DNA from: Thalassobius sp049116315
GTDB taxonomy: Bacteria; Pseudomonadota; Alphaproteobacteria; Rhodobacterales; Rhodobacteraceae
Assembly: GCA_049116315.1 (NCBI GenBank)
Contig: JAGDZD010000022.1
Span: 33,452 to 97,451, forward strand
Direction: 5' to 3'
DNA: 64,000 bases
In this document: piece by piece, positions 16,204 through 24,675 of the stretch
Position numbering within the stretch: the first letter of the stretch is position 1
Layout of the letters: the number at the start of each line of letters is the position of its first letter
Made by a program: the position numbers and the translations under genes
Notes under the pieces: generated by a model
Database searches by the model: none
Seen by the model: only the letters and a program-made list of their open reading frames with translations
Told to the model about the DNA's origin: nothing

Positions 16204-18024
16204 ATGCTGCCCGCTGTGTCCAAATTGCGCCCTCTTGTGCGACCGCTGTGTGTCACAGCGTGTCTTTGCGTTGCTCCGCTGACCACGTTTCAACCTGCTC
16301 AGGCTTTGGGCCGTTTGGACATTGCGCTTGAAGGCGATCAAAACGACAGTTTGCTGGGCCAGCTCACCGCAGCCTCCTTGCTGAAACAGGCGCAAAACAA
16401 CGGCACAACCGAAGCACAAGATCTGTTTTCCTCTGCCTTGGCGGACTATCAGCGGCTCTTGGAAACCCTCTATGCCGAAGGATATTATTCGGCCACCATT
16501 CGCATTGCGATCGATGGGCGCGAAGCGGCGTTGATACCGCCCCTGTCGCCGCCCAATACGATTGACCAAATTGCGGTCACCGTTGACCCCGGCCCGCAGT
16601 TCAAATTCACCACAACTTCGATTGCCCCTATCCCCGCCGACACCGATCTGCCCAATGGATTTCAGACTGGGCAAATTGCACGCAGCAGCGACGTTCTGGC
16701 TGCGGTCCGCACCTCGATCGACACCTGGCGCGAAGACGGTCACGCCAAAGCCCGTGTTGCCCAGCAATCCCTTGAAGCTGATCACCGTGCACACACCCTG
16801 TCTGCGACAGTTCAAATTGACCCCGGCCCGGCACTCACCTTCGGCGCTTTGATCCCGTCGGGCGATAGCGCTGTGCGCCCCGAGCGTATCAAGGCCATTG
16901 CCGGGCTGCCCACTGGGCAACAGTTTTCACCGTCAGAGCTTGAAACCGCAGCCAATCGCCTGCGGCGCACCGGCGCGTTTCAATCCGTCGCAACCACCGA
17001 AGCAGAAATCCCTACCCCAGACCAACAACTGGACATCGGCGTTGAGGTTGTGGATGCCTTACCGCGCCGTTTTGGTGCCGGCGTTGAGCTGTCGACCCAA
17101 GATGGGTTGACCCTGTCAGGGTTCTGGATGCATCGCAACTTGCTTGGAGGGGCGGAGCGACTGCGCTTTGACATCGAGATTGCCGGCATTGCGGGGCAAT
17201 CCAGCGGCATGGATTATGCCCTTTCAACCCGATTTGATCGCCCCGCCATCTATGGGGCTGACACCGCAGGTTTTGCTCTGCTGGATGTCAGTTCAATCAA
17301 CGAACCAAGCTATAGCGCAGATGCCTTTAAGGCGGGCCTCGGCGTCAGCCGCATCTTTGGGCCCGCGCGCACCGGCGAATTGGGCCTGACGTTCAGCTAC
17401 GCAGAAACCAACGACGTGTACGGCGCGCGCAATTTCACGCTGCTCGAAGTGCCCGTGTCCTTTCAGCAAGACCGCCGCGACACAGTGCTTAACCCCAGCA
17501 GTGGTCATTACCTTGATGTGACCCTCACCCCATTTATTGGGCTTGCTGGGGAACAACACGGCGCCCAGCTAAAGTTTGACGGGCGGGTGTATAAGGCACT
17601 TAGCCCGACAGTGGTGGCCGCGACCCGCCTACAGGTTGGCTCTGTCTTTGGCTCGTCTTTGGCCGGCACATCCCCGGGCTATTTGTTCTATTCCGGCGGT
17701 GGGGGCACCGTTCGCGGTCAATCCTATCAATCCCTTGGGGTTGCTGTGTCAGGGGGCACCACGGGGGGGCGCAGCTTTGTCGGACTGTCCACAGAATTGC
17801 GGGCTGAGTTGAACGCCGCCTTTAGCTTGGTTGGATTTGCCGACGCAGGCTATATCGGCTCGGAGAGCTTTTACAACGGCACCGGCGCATGGCACGCTGG
17901 GGCAGGCTTGGGCGTGCGATATAACACCTCTGTGGGGCCGTTACGCTTGGATCTGGCTGGCCCGATTGCGGGCAACACCAGCTCTGGATTGCAAGTTTAC
18001 ATCGGTATAGGGCAGGCTTTCTGA
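16204..18024 (+). CDS. tamA: TamA-like outer membrane assembly protein (BamA/Omp85 family)
   Basis: A 606-residue outer-membrane protein of the Omp85 family. I choose the ATG at 16204, which begins a signal peptide ending near 'PAQA|LG'; an upstream TTG at 16162 is possible. POTRA-type repeats occupy about residues 30-300 ('ITIRIAIDGREAAL', 'INGLPTGQQFSPSELETAANRLRRTGAFQSV'-like segments), followed by a 16-strand barrel domain ('GYLFYSGGGGTVRGQSYQSLG', 'VGLSTELRAEL'). It ends in phenylalanine, as outer-membrane barrels do. TamA works with TamB in assembly of outer-membrane proteins and in lipid transport. It overlaps tamB by one base (TGATG). Confidence 0.92.
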   Translation: MLPAVSKLRPLVRPLCVTACLCVAPLTTFQPAQALGRLDIALEGDQNDSLLGQLTAASLLKQAQNNGTTEAQDLFSSALADYQRLLETLYAEGYYSATIRIAIDGREAALIPPLSPPNTIDQIAVTVDPGPQFKFTTTSIAPIPADTDLPNGFQTGQIARSSDVLAAVRTSIDTWREDGHAKARVAQQSLEADHRAHTLSATVQIDPGPALTFGALIPSGDSAVRPERIKAIAGLPTGQQFSPSELETAANRLRRTGAFQSVATTEAEIPTPDQQLDIGVEVVDALPRRFGAGVELSTQDGLTLSGFWMHRNLLGGAERLRFDIEIAGIAGQSSGMDYALSTRFDRPAIYGADTAGFALLDVSSINEPSYSADAFKAGLGVSRIFGPARTGELGLTFSYAETNDVYGARNFTLLEVPVSFQQDRRDTVLNPSSGHYLDVTLTPFIGLAGEQHGAQLKFDGRVYKALSPTVVAATRLQVGSVFGSSLAGTSPGYLFYSGGGGTVRGQSYQSLGVAVSGGTTGGRSFVGLSTELRAELNAAFSLVGFADAGYIGSESFYNGTGAWHAGAGLGVRYNTSVGPLRLDLAGPIAGNTSSGLQVYIGIGQAF

Positions 18025-21000
18025 TGCGCCGTTATTTGACACCTCTCTGTCTTGGCCTGTGCCTATCGGCCCCCGCATTGGCGCAGGACACGTCAGAGCC
18101 GACCTATCTGGAAGGCCTGCTTCAGAACGCGTTGTCAGGCGACGGGCGCGTGGTCACTGTCGAAGGGTTTGAAGGCGCGTGGAGTTCCAGCGCAACCATC
18201 AAGTCGCTGCGAATTGCCGACAGCCAAGGGGACTGGCTGTCGTTGGAGAACCTGCGCCTCACCTGGAGCCGCGCGGCTTTGCTGCGTGGTCAATTGGAGG
18301 TGCAAGAACTTTCAGTCGAAGACCTTGTTGTTCTGCGCGCGCCAATCACCCCCGCCACAGCCCCAAGCCCCGAAGCCTCAGGCTTTGCCTTGCCGGACCT
18401 GCCCGTTGGGATCCATCTGGACGCGCTCAAAATTGAACGGGCGCATTTGGCCGCGGCCCTCGTGGGGCAAGACCTGGATTTCAGCTTTGCCGGGTCCGCC
18501 GAATTGGCCGACGGGTCAGGGCGGGCACAGCTGCAGATCACCCGGTTGGACGGCCCGCTCGGGGCTTTTGATCTGGCGGCCTCTTATGCCAATGCCACCA
18601 CCGAACTTGATCTGGAACTTTCACTGCAAGAAGCGCCCGGCGGTTTGGTGTCGCAACATCTCACTTTGCCCGGATCCCCTGCGGTGCGTTTTGATGTGCA
18701 AGGCGCGGGTCCAATTGACAACTTTAAGGCCACGCTTGCGTTGGAAACGGACGCTGTTCCACGGCTCAGCGGCGCGGTGACTTTGGCCCCAACCGCCAAC
18801 GCACTGCCCGGTTTCACAGCCGAGCTGGACGGTGATCTGGCGTCATTGTTTGCGCCCGAATATCAACAGTTCTTTGGGGCGAACCTGCGACTGGATGCAC
18901 AAGGCCACCAACCCCAAACCGGCGGGCTCGTGCTGGATCAGTTTGCCCTGAACGCCGCGGCCTTGGCCCTTGAAGGTGCCGTTCATATTGGCCCCTCGGG
19001 CTGGCCGTCGCATATCGACCTGAACGGTCAAATCGGCGCGGACACGGGGGCGGTTTTGCTCCCGTTTGGCGGAGGCGCAACCGAGCTTCAGTCAGCGCAA
19101 ATCGCCCTAGCGTATGACGCGACACAAAGCACGGAATGGACCCTAAAAGCCGATACAATTGGTTTGAAACGTCCCGATATTTCACTGGGCGCATTTGCCC
19201 TGACGGGTCAGGGTCATATCGTGCCCGAAGGGCGCTTTGACGGGCAATTTCAAATCGATGCAACCCAGATCGCTCTTGCTGATCCTTCGTTGGCACAAAC
19301 CATTGGACACAGTCTCACCGGTCAGTTCAGCGCGGATTGGGCACCGGGGGCGGCCTTGACGCTGTCGCAATTGGATCTTGCGGCAGGGGACATGCGGCTT
19401 AAGGGGCAGATTGCGACCGATGTCTCTGGCGACGGGGCGCTGGTGTCTATTGCGCCGGATATGCATCTGACGCTGGCCGATCTGTCACGGTTCCAAGACC
19501 TTGCGCAGACACCGCTCAGCGGAGCCGCAGCTTTGGCGCTGAAAGGCTCTGTCGCCCCTATTGAGGGCCGGTTTGATTTGAGTTTCGCGGGACAAACAAC
19601 CGATCTCAACCTGGCGCAACCCGTGCTTGACCCTCTGTTAAAGGGCCCCGGCGCCGTGTCCATCGCCGTGCGACGCGACGAAACAGGCACGTTTGTGGAT
19701 GAATTGGACATTGCCACCAACCACGCAAAGATTGCAGGGGTGGCGGCACTGAAAACCGGGACCTCAAGCTTTGCGCTGACCGCAGATGTGCCCCAAGTCG
19801 CGCTTAGCCTGCCCGGTATTTCAGGGGCTGCGACCCTTGAGATTGATGGCCAGCAAGCCCAAGACCAATGGGAAATTCAGCTGCAAGGTGGCGCACCGGG
19901 ATCAGGTCAGGTTTCAGCGGCATTCACGATCAATAGCGCCGGACCAATTTTCGGCCATCTAGACGCTGAGATCGCCGAATTGTCAGCCTATGCCAAAGCC
20001 GCAAACCGACCTCTGCGCGGCGCGGGGCAGCTGTCTTTGACTGGGAACGGAGATTTTCAGGAGCAAAGCTTTGAGACAACTCTGGCGCTGATCTCAGAGG
20101 ATCTTGCCCTTGGCATTCCAGACCTCGACGCGCTGTTGGGGGGCACCTCAGAGATCAACATCGCGGCCAAGCGCACTGCCCAAGGCGACCTTCAGCTTGA
20201 CCAAGCCCGCCTGCAAGGGCGCGAACTGACGGCGGATGTTTCAGGGCGCTATTCCCCCCAAGGTCATGGCGCACTCACCTTCGCCGCTGGCCTGCGCGAT
20301 ATTGGCCTGTTGGGCATTGGCATCAACGGACCACTTGACGGGGCGGGCACCGCACGGCTTGCCGATGGGCGCTGGACTTTAGACAGCAGGCTAAGTGGCC
20401 CCGGCGGCACCGCGTTTGACACCAAAGGCACAGTGTCGGACACGTTTGAAACTGCGGATCTCGCGCTCAGGGGCACTGCGCCACTGGCGCTGGCCAATCC
20501 GTTTATCCGCCCACGCACCATCAGCGGTTTGGCCCAAGCCGATCTACGCCTGAAAGGCGCTTTGTCGCTTGCAGCCCTATCAGGCACCCTCACCACCACC
20601 GGGGCCCGCATCGCCAATCCCGATCTGCGCATTGCGTTGCAAAACCTGCGGGCCGCCTTGCGGTTGGGCAACAGTCAGGTTGCTATGGATATCGGTGCCG
20701 ATATTTCGTCGGGGGGCCAGATCAGTGTGACCGGGCCCGTGTCGCTGAACCCCGGATACACGGCCGATCTGCGCGCCGCATTGAACAATGTCAAAGCCAC
20801 CGACCCCGCACTTTATCAAACCGTGCTGAATGGATCGGTTGCCGTGGCGGGACCGCTGGCAGGGGGCGCACGCATTTCCGGCCAGTTGACACTTGAAGAT
20901 ACCGAGCTGCGCGTCCCTGCAAACTCTGGCCTCAGTTTTGCAAACCTGCCAGGGCTGAAGCATCGCTTTGAACCGGCCAAAGTGCGCCGCGTACGCGACT

Positions 21001-21740
21001 GGGCTGGATTGATCGACACCGGCACATCTTCGCGGGCGGGTCCGGCCTATCCGCTGGATCTACAGATCACCGCCCCCTCTCGTATTTTTGTGCGGGGCCG
21101 CGGGCTAGATGCAGAGTTAGGCGGCACGCTGACGCTGAGTGGCGACACCAACAATGTGATCCCGCAAGGCCAGTTTGAGTTGATACGGGGGCGTATGGAT
21201 ATCTTGGGCAAACGCCTCACCCTCAACGAAGGTCTGATCCAGTTGCAAGGTGCCTTTGACCCGTTCCTGCGCTTTGTCGCGCAGACAGAAACGGCCGGCA
21301 CCACAGCGCGGATCATCCTAGAAGGGCCCGCAAGTGCCCCTGAGTTGAGGTTTGATGCCTCCCCCGATCTGCCACAGGACGAAGTCCTAGCCCGGATTCT
21401 ATTTGGCAAAGGCTTGTCGACCATCTCTCCGTTGCAAGCTGTGCGCTTGGCCGCTGCGATCCGCACCTTGACGGGCAAAGGTGGCGTGGGGTTGGCCGGG
21501 AAATTGCGCAAAGGGTTGGCGCTGGATGACCTTGATGTCAGCACTTCGGACACAGGGACGACACAGGCCAAGGCTGGCAAATACATCAGCGAAAACATCT
21601 ACACCGAGGTGATTGCCGACAGTGCCGGCAAAAGCCAGATCAACCTGAACCTACAGATCAGCCCCACCGTCACGGCGCGGGGGCGATTGGGGTCTGATGG
21701 CGACAGCGCCGTTGGGATTTTTGTCGAAAAAGACTACTGA
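18024..21740 (+). CDS. tamB: Translocation and assembly module protein TamB
   Basis: A 1238-residue protein with an N-terminal signal/anchor ('LTPLCLGLCLSAPALA'), a very long repetitive beta-rich middle part and a C-terminal TamB (DUF490) domain from about residue 930 ('SRIFVRGRGLDAELGGTLTLSGD', 'FLRFVAQTETAGTTARIILEGPA'). It ends in the characteristic 'GIFVEKDY'. TamB spans the periplasm from the inner membrane to TamA and is a bridge-like lipid transfer/assembly protein. Length and the tamA-tamB order are normal. Confidence 0.94.
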   Translation: MRRYLTPLCLGLCLSAPALAQDTSEPTYLEGLLQNALSGDGRVVTVEGFEGAWSSSATIKSLRIADSQGDWLSLENLRLTWSRAALLRGQLEVQELSVEDLVVLRAPITPATAPSPEASGFALPDLPVGIHLDALKIERAHLAAALVGQDLDFSFAGSAELADGSGRAQLQITRLDGPLGAFDLAASYANATTELDLELSLQEAPGGLVSQHLTLPGSPAVRFDVQGAGPIDNFKATLALETDAVPRLSGAVTLAPTANALPGFTAELDGDLASLFAPEYQQFFGANLRLDAQGHQPQTGGLVLDQFALNAAALALEGAVHIGPSGWPSHIDLNGQIGADTGAVLLPFGGGATELQSAQIALAYDATQSTEWTLKADTIGLKRPDISLGAFALTGQGHIVPEGRFDGQFQIDATQIALADPSLAQTIGHSLTGQFSADWAPGAALTLSQLDLAAGDMRLKGQIATDVSGDGALVSIAPDMHLTLADLSRFQDLAQTPLSGAAALALKGSVAPIEGRFDLSFAGQTTDLNLAQPVLDPLLKGPGAVSIAVRRDETGTFVDELDIATNHAKIAGVAALKTGTSSFALTADVPQVALSLPGISGAATLEIDGQQAQDQWEIQLQGGAPGSGQVSAAFTINSAGPIFGHLDAEIAELSAYAKAANRPLRGAGQLSLTGNGDFQEQSFETTLALISEDLALGIPDLDALLGGTSEINIAAKRTAQGDLQLDQARLQGRELTADVSGRYSPQGHGALTFAAGLRDIGLLGIGINGPLDGAGTARLADGRWTLDSRLSGPGGTAFDTKGTVSDTFETADLALRGTAPLALANPFIRPRTISGLAQADLRLKGALSLAALSGTLTTTGARIANPDLRIALQNLRAALRLGNSQVAMDIGADISSGGQISVTGPVSLNPGYTADLRAALNNVKATDPALYQTVLNGSVAVAGPLAGGARISGQLTLEDTELRVPANSGLSFANLPGLKHRFEPAKVRRVRDWAGLIDTGTSSRAGPAYPLDLQITAPSRIFVRGRGLDAELGGTLTLSGDTNNVIPQGQFELIRGRMDILGKRLTLNEGLIQLQGAFDPFLRFVAQTETAGTTARIILEGPASAPELRFDASPDLPQDEVLARILFGKGLSTISPLQAVRLAAAIRTLTGKGGVGLAGKLRKGLALDDLDVSTSDTGTTQAKAGKYISENIYTEVIADSAGKSQINLNLQISPTVTARGRLGSDGDSAVGIFVEKDY

Positions 21741-21747
21741 CTGCGCG

Positions 21748-22059
21748 CTAGACGCTGCCAGCTTTTTCGATCACCAAGACCCGCGCAGGCCCATCTGGAT
21801 GGGCCACATGTTCATCCCCCGCCGCAGCATGAAAGATATCCCCCACCTCAAGGCGGATGACACGCTCTGCGGCGCGTTCACGCAGGTGCATATCCACCGC
21901 GCCATCCAACACCACAAACACCTCAGATCCATCATTGATATGCCACTTATACGGCGCATCCGTCCAATGCAGGCGCACTGTCGCCCCTTCGATCTGATCA
22001 ATATCAATCGCCTCCCAAGCCTTGGCCCCGGTAAAGTCTTTGGCAGTGAGTTTTCTCAT
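21748..22059 (-). CDS. Small cupin domain protein
   Basis: A 103-residue single-domain cupin. The beta-barrel motif 1 region ('YKWHINDGSEVFVVLDGAVDMHL') and motif 2 ('VGDIFHAAAGDEHVAHPDGPARVLVIE') are visible, with histidine and glutamate residues in metal-binding places. The function is unknown. It converges with tamB and is divergent from the Lrp/AsnC regulator at 22164, which may control it. Confidence 0.85.
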   Translation of the reverse strand: MRKLTAKDFTGAKAWEAIDIDQIEGATVRLHWTDAPYKWHINDGSEVFVVLDGAVDMHLRERAAERVIRLEVGDIFHAAAGDEHVAHPDGPARVLVIEKAGSV

Positions 22060-22163
22060 TGCATCCTCCTGTTATGTCTTCTTATGTCGTGCATACCGTC
22101 CCATACCCGCCAGGTTTGGGCCACTTGCGGACCGACGTAACATGCCGACGAAATGAGGTTTCT

Positions 22164-22586
22164 GTGCCCCTAGACGCCACTGACAAACGTATCTTGATGG
22201 CGCTGCAAAAAGACGGCCGTCAAAGCTTTGCAGCCCTCGGGCGCGCGATTGGCCTGTCACGCACTGCTGTGCAGGACCGGGTGACACTGCTTGAGCAATC
22301 CGGCGTGATTTCCGGCTATCATGCGGCTGTCACCACCGCGGAGGCGGACCTGCTTGAGGCGGTGCTGTTTGTGACCATCGCCGAGCGCCCCTGTGACCCC
22401 GCGCTGCGCTGGCTGGCGGATTTGGAAATGGTGAGCGAGGTTCTGTCAATCGGAGGCGACATTGATGCTTTGGTGCGGTGTCGCGTGCCCTCGGGGGCTG
22501 CGCTGAGCGCGTTGAACGACCAGATCGGAGCGCATCCGCTTATACGCCAGTCTCACTCCCACCTGATCCTCACCCGCCTGCCCTGA
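22164..22586 (+). CDS. Lrp/AsnC family transcriptional regulator
   Basis: A 140-residue Lrp/AsnC regulator beginning at the GTG at 22164, which follows a GAGG site 6 bases upstream. The longer frame from 22059 has no family similarity in its first 35 codons. The DNA-binding part is 'LDATDKRILMALQKDGRQSFAALGRAIGLSRTAVQDRVTLLE' (about 2-44), followed by a short RAM effector domain. Divergent to a cupin gene, so local regulation is possible. Ligand unknown. Confidence 0.9.
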   Translation: MPLDATDKRILMALQKDGRQSFAALGRAIGLSRTAVQDRVTLLEQSGVISGYHAAVTTAEADLLEAVLFVTIAERPCDPALRWLADLEMVSEVLSIGGDIDALVRCRVPSGAALSALNDQIGAHPLIRQSHSHLILTRLP

Positions 22587-22633
22587 TTCCCCAGCTCTTG
22601 AAATTTATGCCGACTCAGGCGATCTTAGAGTGA

Positions 22634-22648
22634 GAACAAAAGGGGATC
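22634..22648 (+). promoter_or_regulatory. Possible LexA box upstream of imuA
   Basis: GAAC-N7-GATC lies just before the imuA start and overlaps its ribosome-binding site. It differs by one base from the alphaproteobacterial LexA consensus GAACN7GAAC. imuAB-dnaE2 cassettes are known SOS genes, but this single match is weak. Confidence 0.35.
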
Positions 22649-22651
22649 AAA

Positions 22652-23230
22652 ATGTCTGCTGATTTCTCAAATTGCTATCCACTGCGGCGGGGCCGCGCCC
22701 ACGAAGTTGTTGGCCCCGGCGCCACATTCTTTGCGGTGACATGCTGCAATTTCACCGATAAGCCTGTGCTCTGGGTCAGTGCTTCTTGGCGCCGAGATGT
22801 GTTGAACCCGATGGGGATCGCACCCTTTTGCGACCCCGGTAAACTTTTGCTGGCAAAGGCAAAAAATCAGATCGACCTCTTGGCGGTCAGCGAAGAAGCC
22901 CTGCGCTCTGGCGCGGTGGGGCTGGTCATCACCGAAACCTTTGAACCCCTGACATTGACCCACGGGCGCCGCCTTCAGCTGGCCGCAGAAACCGGCCGCT
23001 GCACGGGGCTGTTGATGACCCCAGATGGCATGGGCAGCAATGCTGCAGAAACCCGCTGGCACTGCGCGCCCCTGCCCGGGGGGGACTCGACTCTGCAGCG
23101 CTGGTCTCTTATAAAGAACAAATCAGGAACATTAACAAAATGGGTCACTCGTTGGGATGCAGCGTCGCGTCGTATCATTGTGGTTTCCGAAGTTGGCGAG
23201 CGATCGCGCGCTTCGCTTACAGCCTCTTGA
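22652..23230 (+). CDS. imuA: ImuA-like SOS mutagenesis protein
   Basis: A 192-residue protein in the place of ImuA in an imuA-imuB-dnaE2 operon. It has a RecA-like remnant fold without an obvious P-loop ('AHEVVGPGATFFAVTCC', 'PVLWVSASWRRDVLNPMGIAPF'). The segment 'DLLAVSEEALRSGAVGLVITET' resembles ImuA/SulA-related proteins. ImuA helps ImuB and DnaE2 carry out mutagenic lesion bypass. It overlaps imuB by 74 bp in another frame, so translation is coupled. Confidence 0.85.
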   Translation: MSADFSNCYPLRRGRAHEVVGPGATFFAVTCCNFTDKPVLWVSASWRRDVLNPMGIAPFCDPGKLLLAKAKNQIDLLAVSEEALRSGAVGLVITETFEPLTLTHGRRLQLAAETGRCTGLLMTPDGMGSNAAETRWHCAPLPGGDSTLQRWSLIKNKSGTLTKWVTRWDAASRRIIVVSEVGERSRASLTAS

Positions 23231-24629
23231 GGCCCCGTTTGCGCTGACCCTGCGGGAAAGCAATACCGACAGGCTCCACTGTGTGAACAGCTTGGCTGCG
23301 GCGCGCGGATTGTCGATTGGCATGACCTTATCGGATGCGCGCGCCTTGTTGCCCGATCTGACCACCCGTCCGGCGGATCTGCCTGCGGATGCGCGGTTTT
23401 TGCGGATGCTGGCCCGTTGGGCTGGCCGCTATTGCCCCTGGGTGGGACTTGAAGGTGAGGATGGTCTGGTGCTGGATGTCAGCGGCTCAACCCGGCTGTT
23501 TGGCGGGGAAACCGCGATGCTGGCGGACCTGCGAATGCGCTTGATGCGGGCGGGGCTGCAGGTGCGTATCGGGCTGGCCGACACCCGTGGCAGCGCCTGG
23601 GCTTTGGCGCATTTCGGCGAAGGGATTGCCCCCATCGGACAACCGCTAGAGGCGCTGCGGGACTTGCCGGTTGCGGCCCTGCGTCTGGACACAGCCACCG
23701 TGATCGGTCTTGAACGGTTGGGCCTGCGCAGCATTGGCGATCTGCACGCCGTGCCGCGTGCCCCGCTTGTGCGGCGGTTTGGCCCGGATCTGGCGCTGCG
23801 CTTGGATCAGGCTTTGGGCGCGCAAAGCGAACCTTTGGTGCCGCTGCGCGATCCACCGCATTATGGGGTGCGCCTGACCCTGCCCGATCCTATTGGCCTG
23901 ACACGTGACGTCATGGCGGGCACCGGACGGCTGCTGGACCAACTCTGCGACAAGTTGAAGGCCCAAAACCAAGGGGCACGTGTGCTGGAATTGACCCTGC
24001 GGCGGGTGGATCAGGCCAATCAGCAAGTTGAACTGCGTCTGGCCCGCCCCATGAACGACCCGCAAAGCATCCTGCCACTGTTTGAACGCGGGGTTGGCGA
24101 AATCGAAGCCGGCTATGGCATTGATCAACTGCAACTGCGCGCGCGCCAGAGCGAAGCCTTGGCCCCCGCGCAGATCCAAAGCGCCATTCATCAAAGCCGC
24201 GAAGATGGTGTGGCAAGCCTGATCACCAAACTTGGCACCCGCATTGGGCTGGAGAACATCCAGCGGTTTCTGCCGGCCGACAGCCATATCCCGGAACGCA
24301 GCTTTATTCTGGCCGCTGCCGCCTTTAGTGACGCCGTTCTGCGCCACTGGCCGCAGCGCACAAATCGCCCCCTTAGATTGTTCCCACCAGAGGTGATCGA
24401 TGGCCAAGAACGCCGCCCACCAGCCCTGTTTCGGTGGCGCCGCATGACCCTGCGCAGTGGGCGACAGGTGGGGCCGGAACGCCTGGCCCCCGAATGGTGG
24501 ATGTCCGATGAGAACTGGCGCAGCGGGCTGCGGGACTATTGGCAGGTTGAAACCAAAGAGGGCCGCCGCCTGTGGATGTACCACACCCCGGGCCACCCCG
24601 GATGGTACGTCCAAGGGGAGTTCGCGTGA
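23157..24629 (+). CDS. imuB: ImuB, Y-family DNA polymerase-like protein
   Basis: A 490-residue protein related to Y-family polymerases ('RVVSLWFPKLASDRALRLQP', 'LAAARGLSIGMTLSDARALLPDL'). The usual catalytic acidic residues of Pol IV/V are not evident ('VVSLWFPKLASD' where an active enzyme has a DxD-type motif), as known for ImuB, which works as an adaptor to the sliding clamp and DnaE2. Its helix-hairpin region ('TVIGLERLGLRSIGDLHAVPRAPLVRRFG') is clear. It lies between imuA and dnaE2. Confidence 0.92.
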   Translation: MQRRVVSLWFPKLASDRALRLQPLEAPFALTLRESNTDRLHCVNSLAAARGLSIGMTLSDARALLPDLTTRPADLPADARFLRMLARWAGRYCPWVGLEGEDGLVLDVSGSTRLFGGETAMLADLRMRLMRAGLQVRIGLADTRGSAWALAHFGEGIAPIGQPLEALRDLPVAALRLDTATVIGLERLGLRSIGDLHAVPRAPLVRRFGPDLALRLDQALGAQSEPLVPLRDPPHYGVRLTLPDPIGLTRDVMAGTGRLLDQLCDKLKAQNQGARVLELTLRRVDQANQQVELRLARPMNDPQSILPLFERGVGEIEAGYGIDQLQLRARQSEALAPAQIQSAIHQSREDGVASLITKLGTRIGLENIQRFLPADSHIPERSFILAAAAFSDAVLRHWPQRTNRPLRLFPPEVIDGQERRPPALFRWRRMTLRSGRQVGPERLAPEWWMSDENWRSGLRDYWQVETKEGRRLWMYHTPGHPGWYVQGEFA

Positions 24630-24645
24630 TATCAAAAGCGGGGGC

Positions 24646-24675
24646 GGAAAATGGCATTTTCCGGATCGGAAAATG
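24646..24675 (+). promoter_or_regulatory. Overlapping stem-loops covering the dnaE2 start codon
   Basis: GGAAAATG (24646-24653), its complement CATTTTCC (24655-24662) and a second GGAAAATG (24668-24675) follow each other. The middle copy can pair with either outer copy. Pairing with the second one would bury the dnaE2 ATG at 24673. Confidence 0.55.

Noticed and set aside
24457..24672. N-terminal extension of DnaE2
   Set aside because: It overlaps the imuB coding end out of frame and has no similarity to polymerases.
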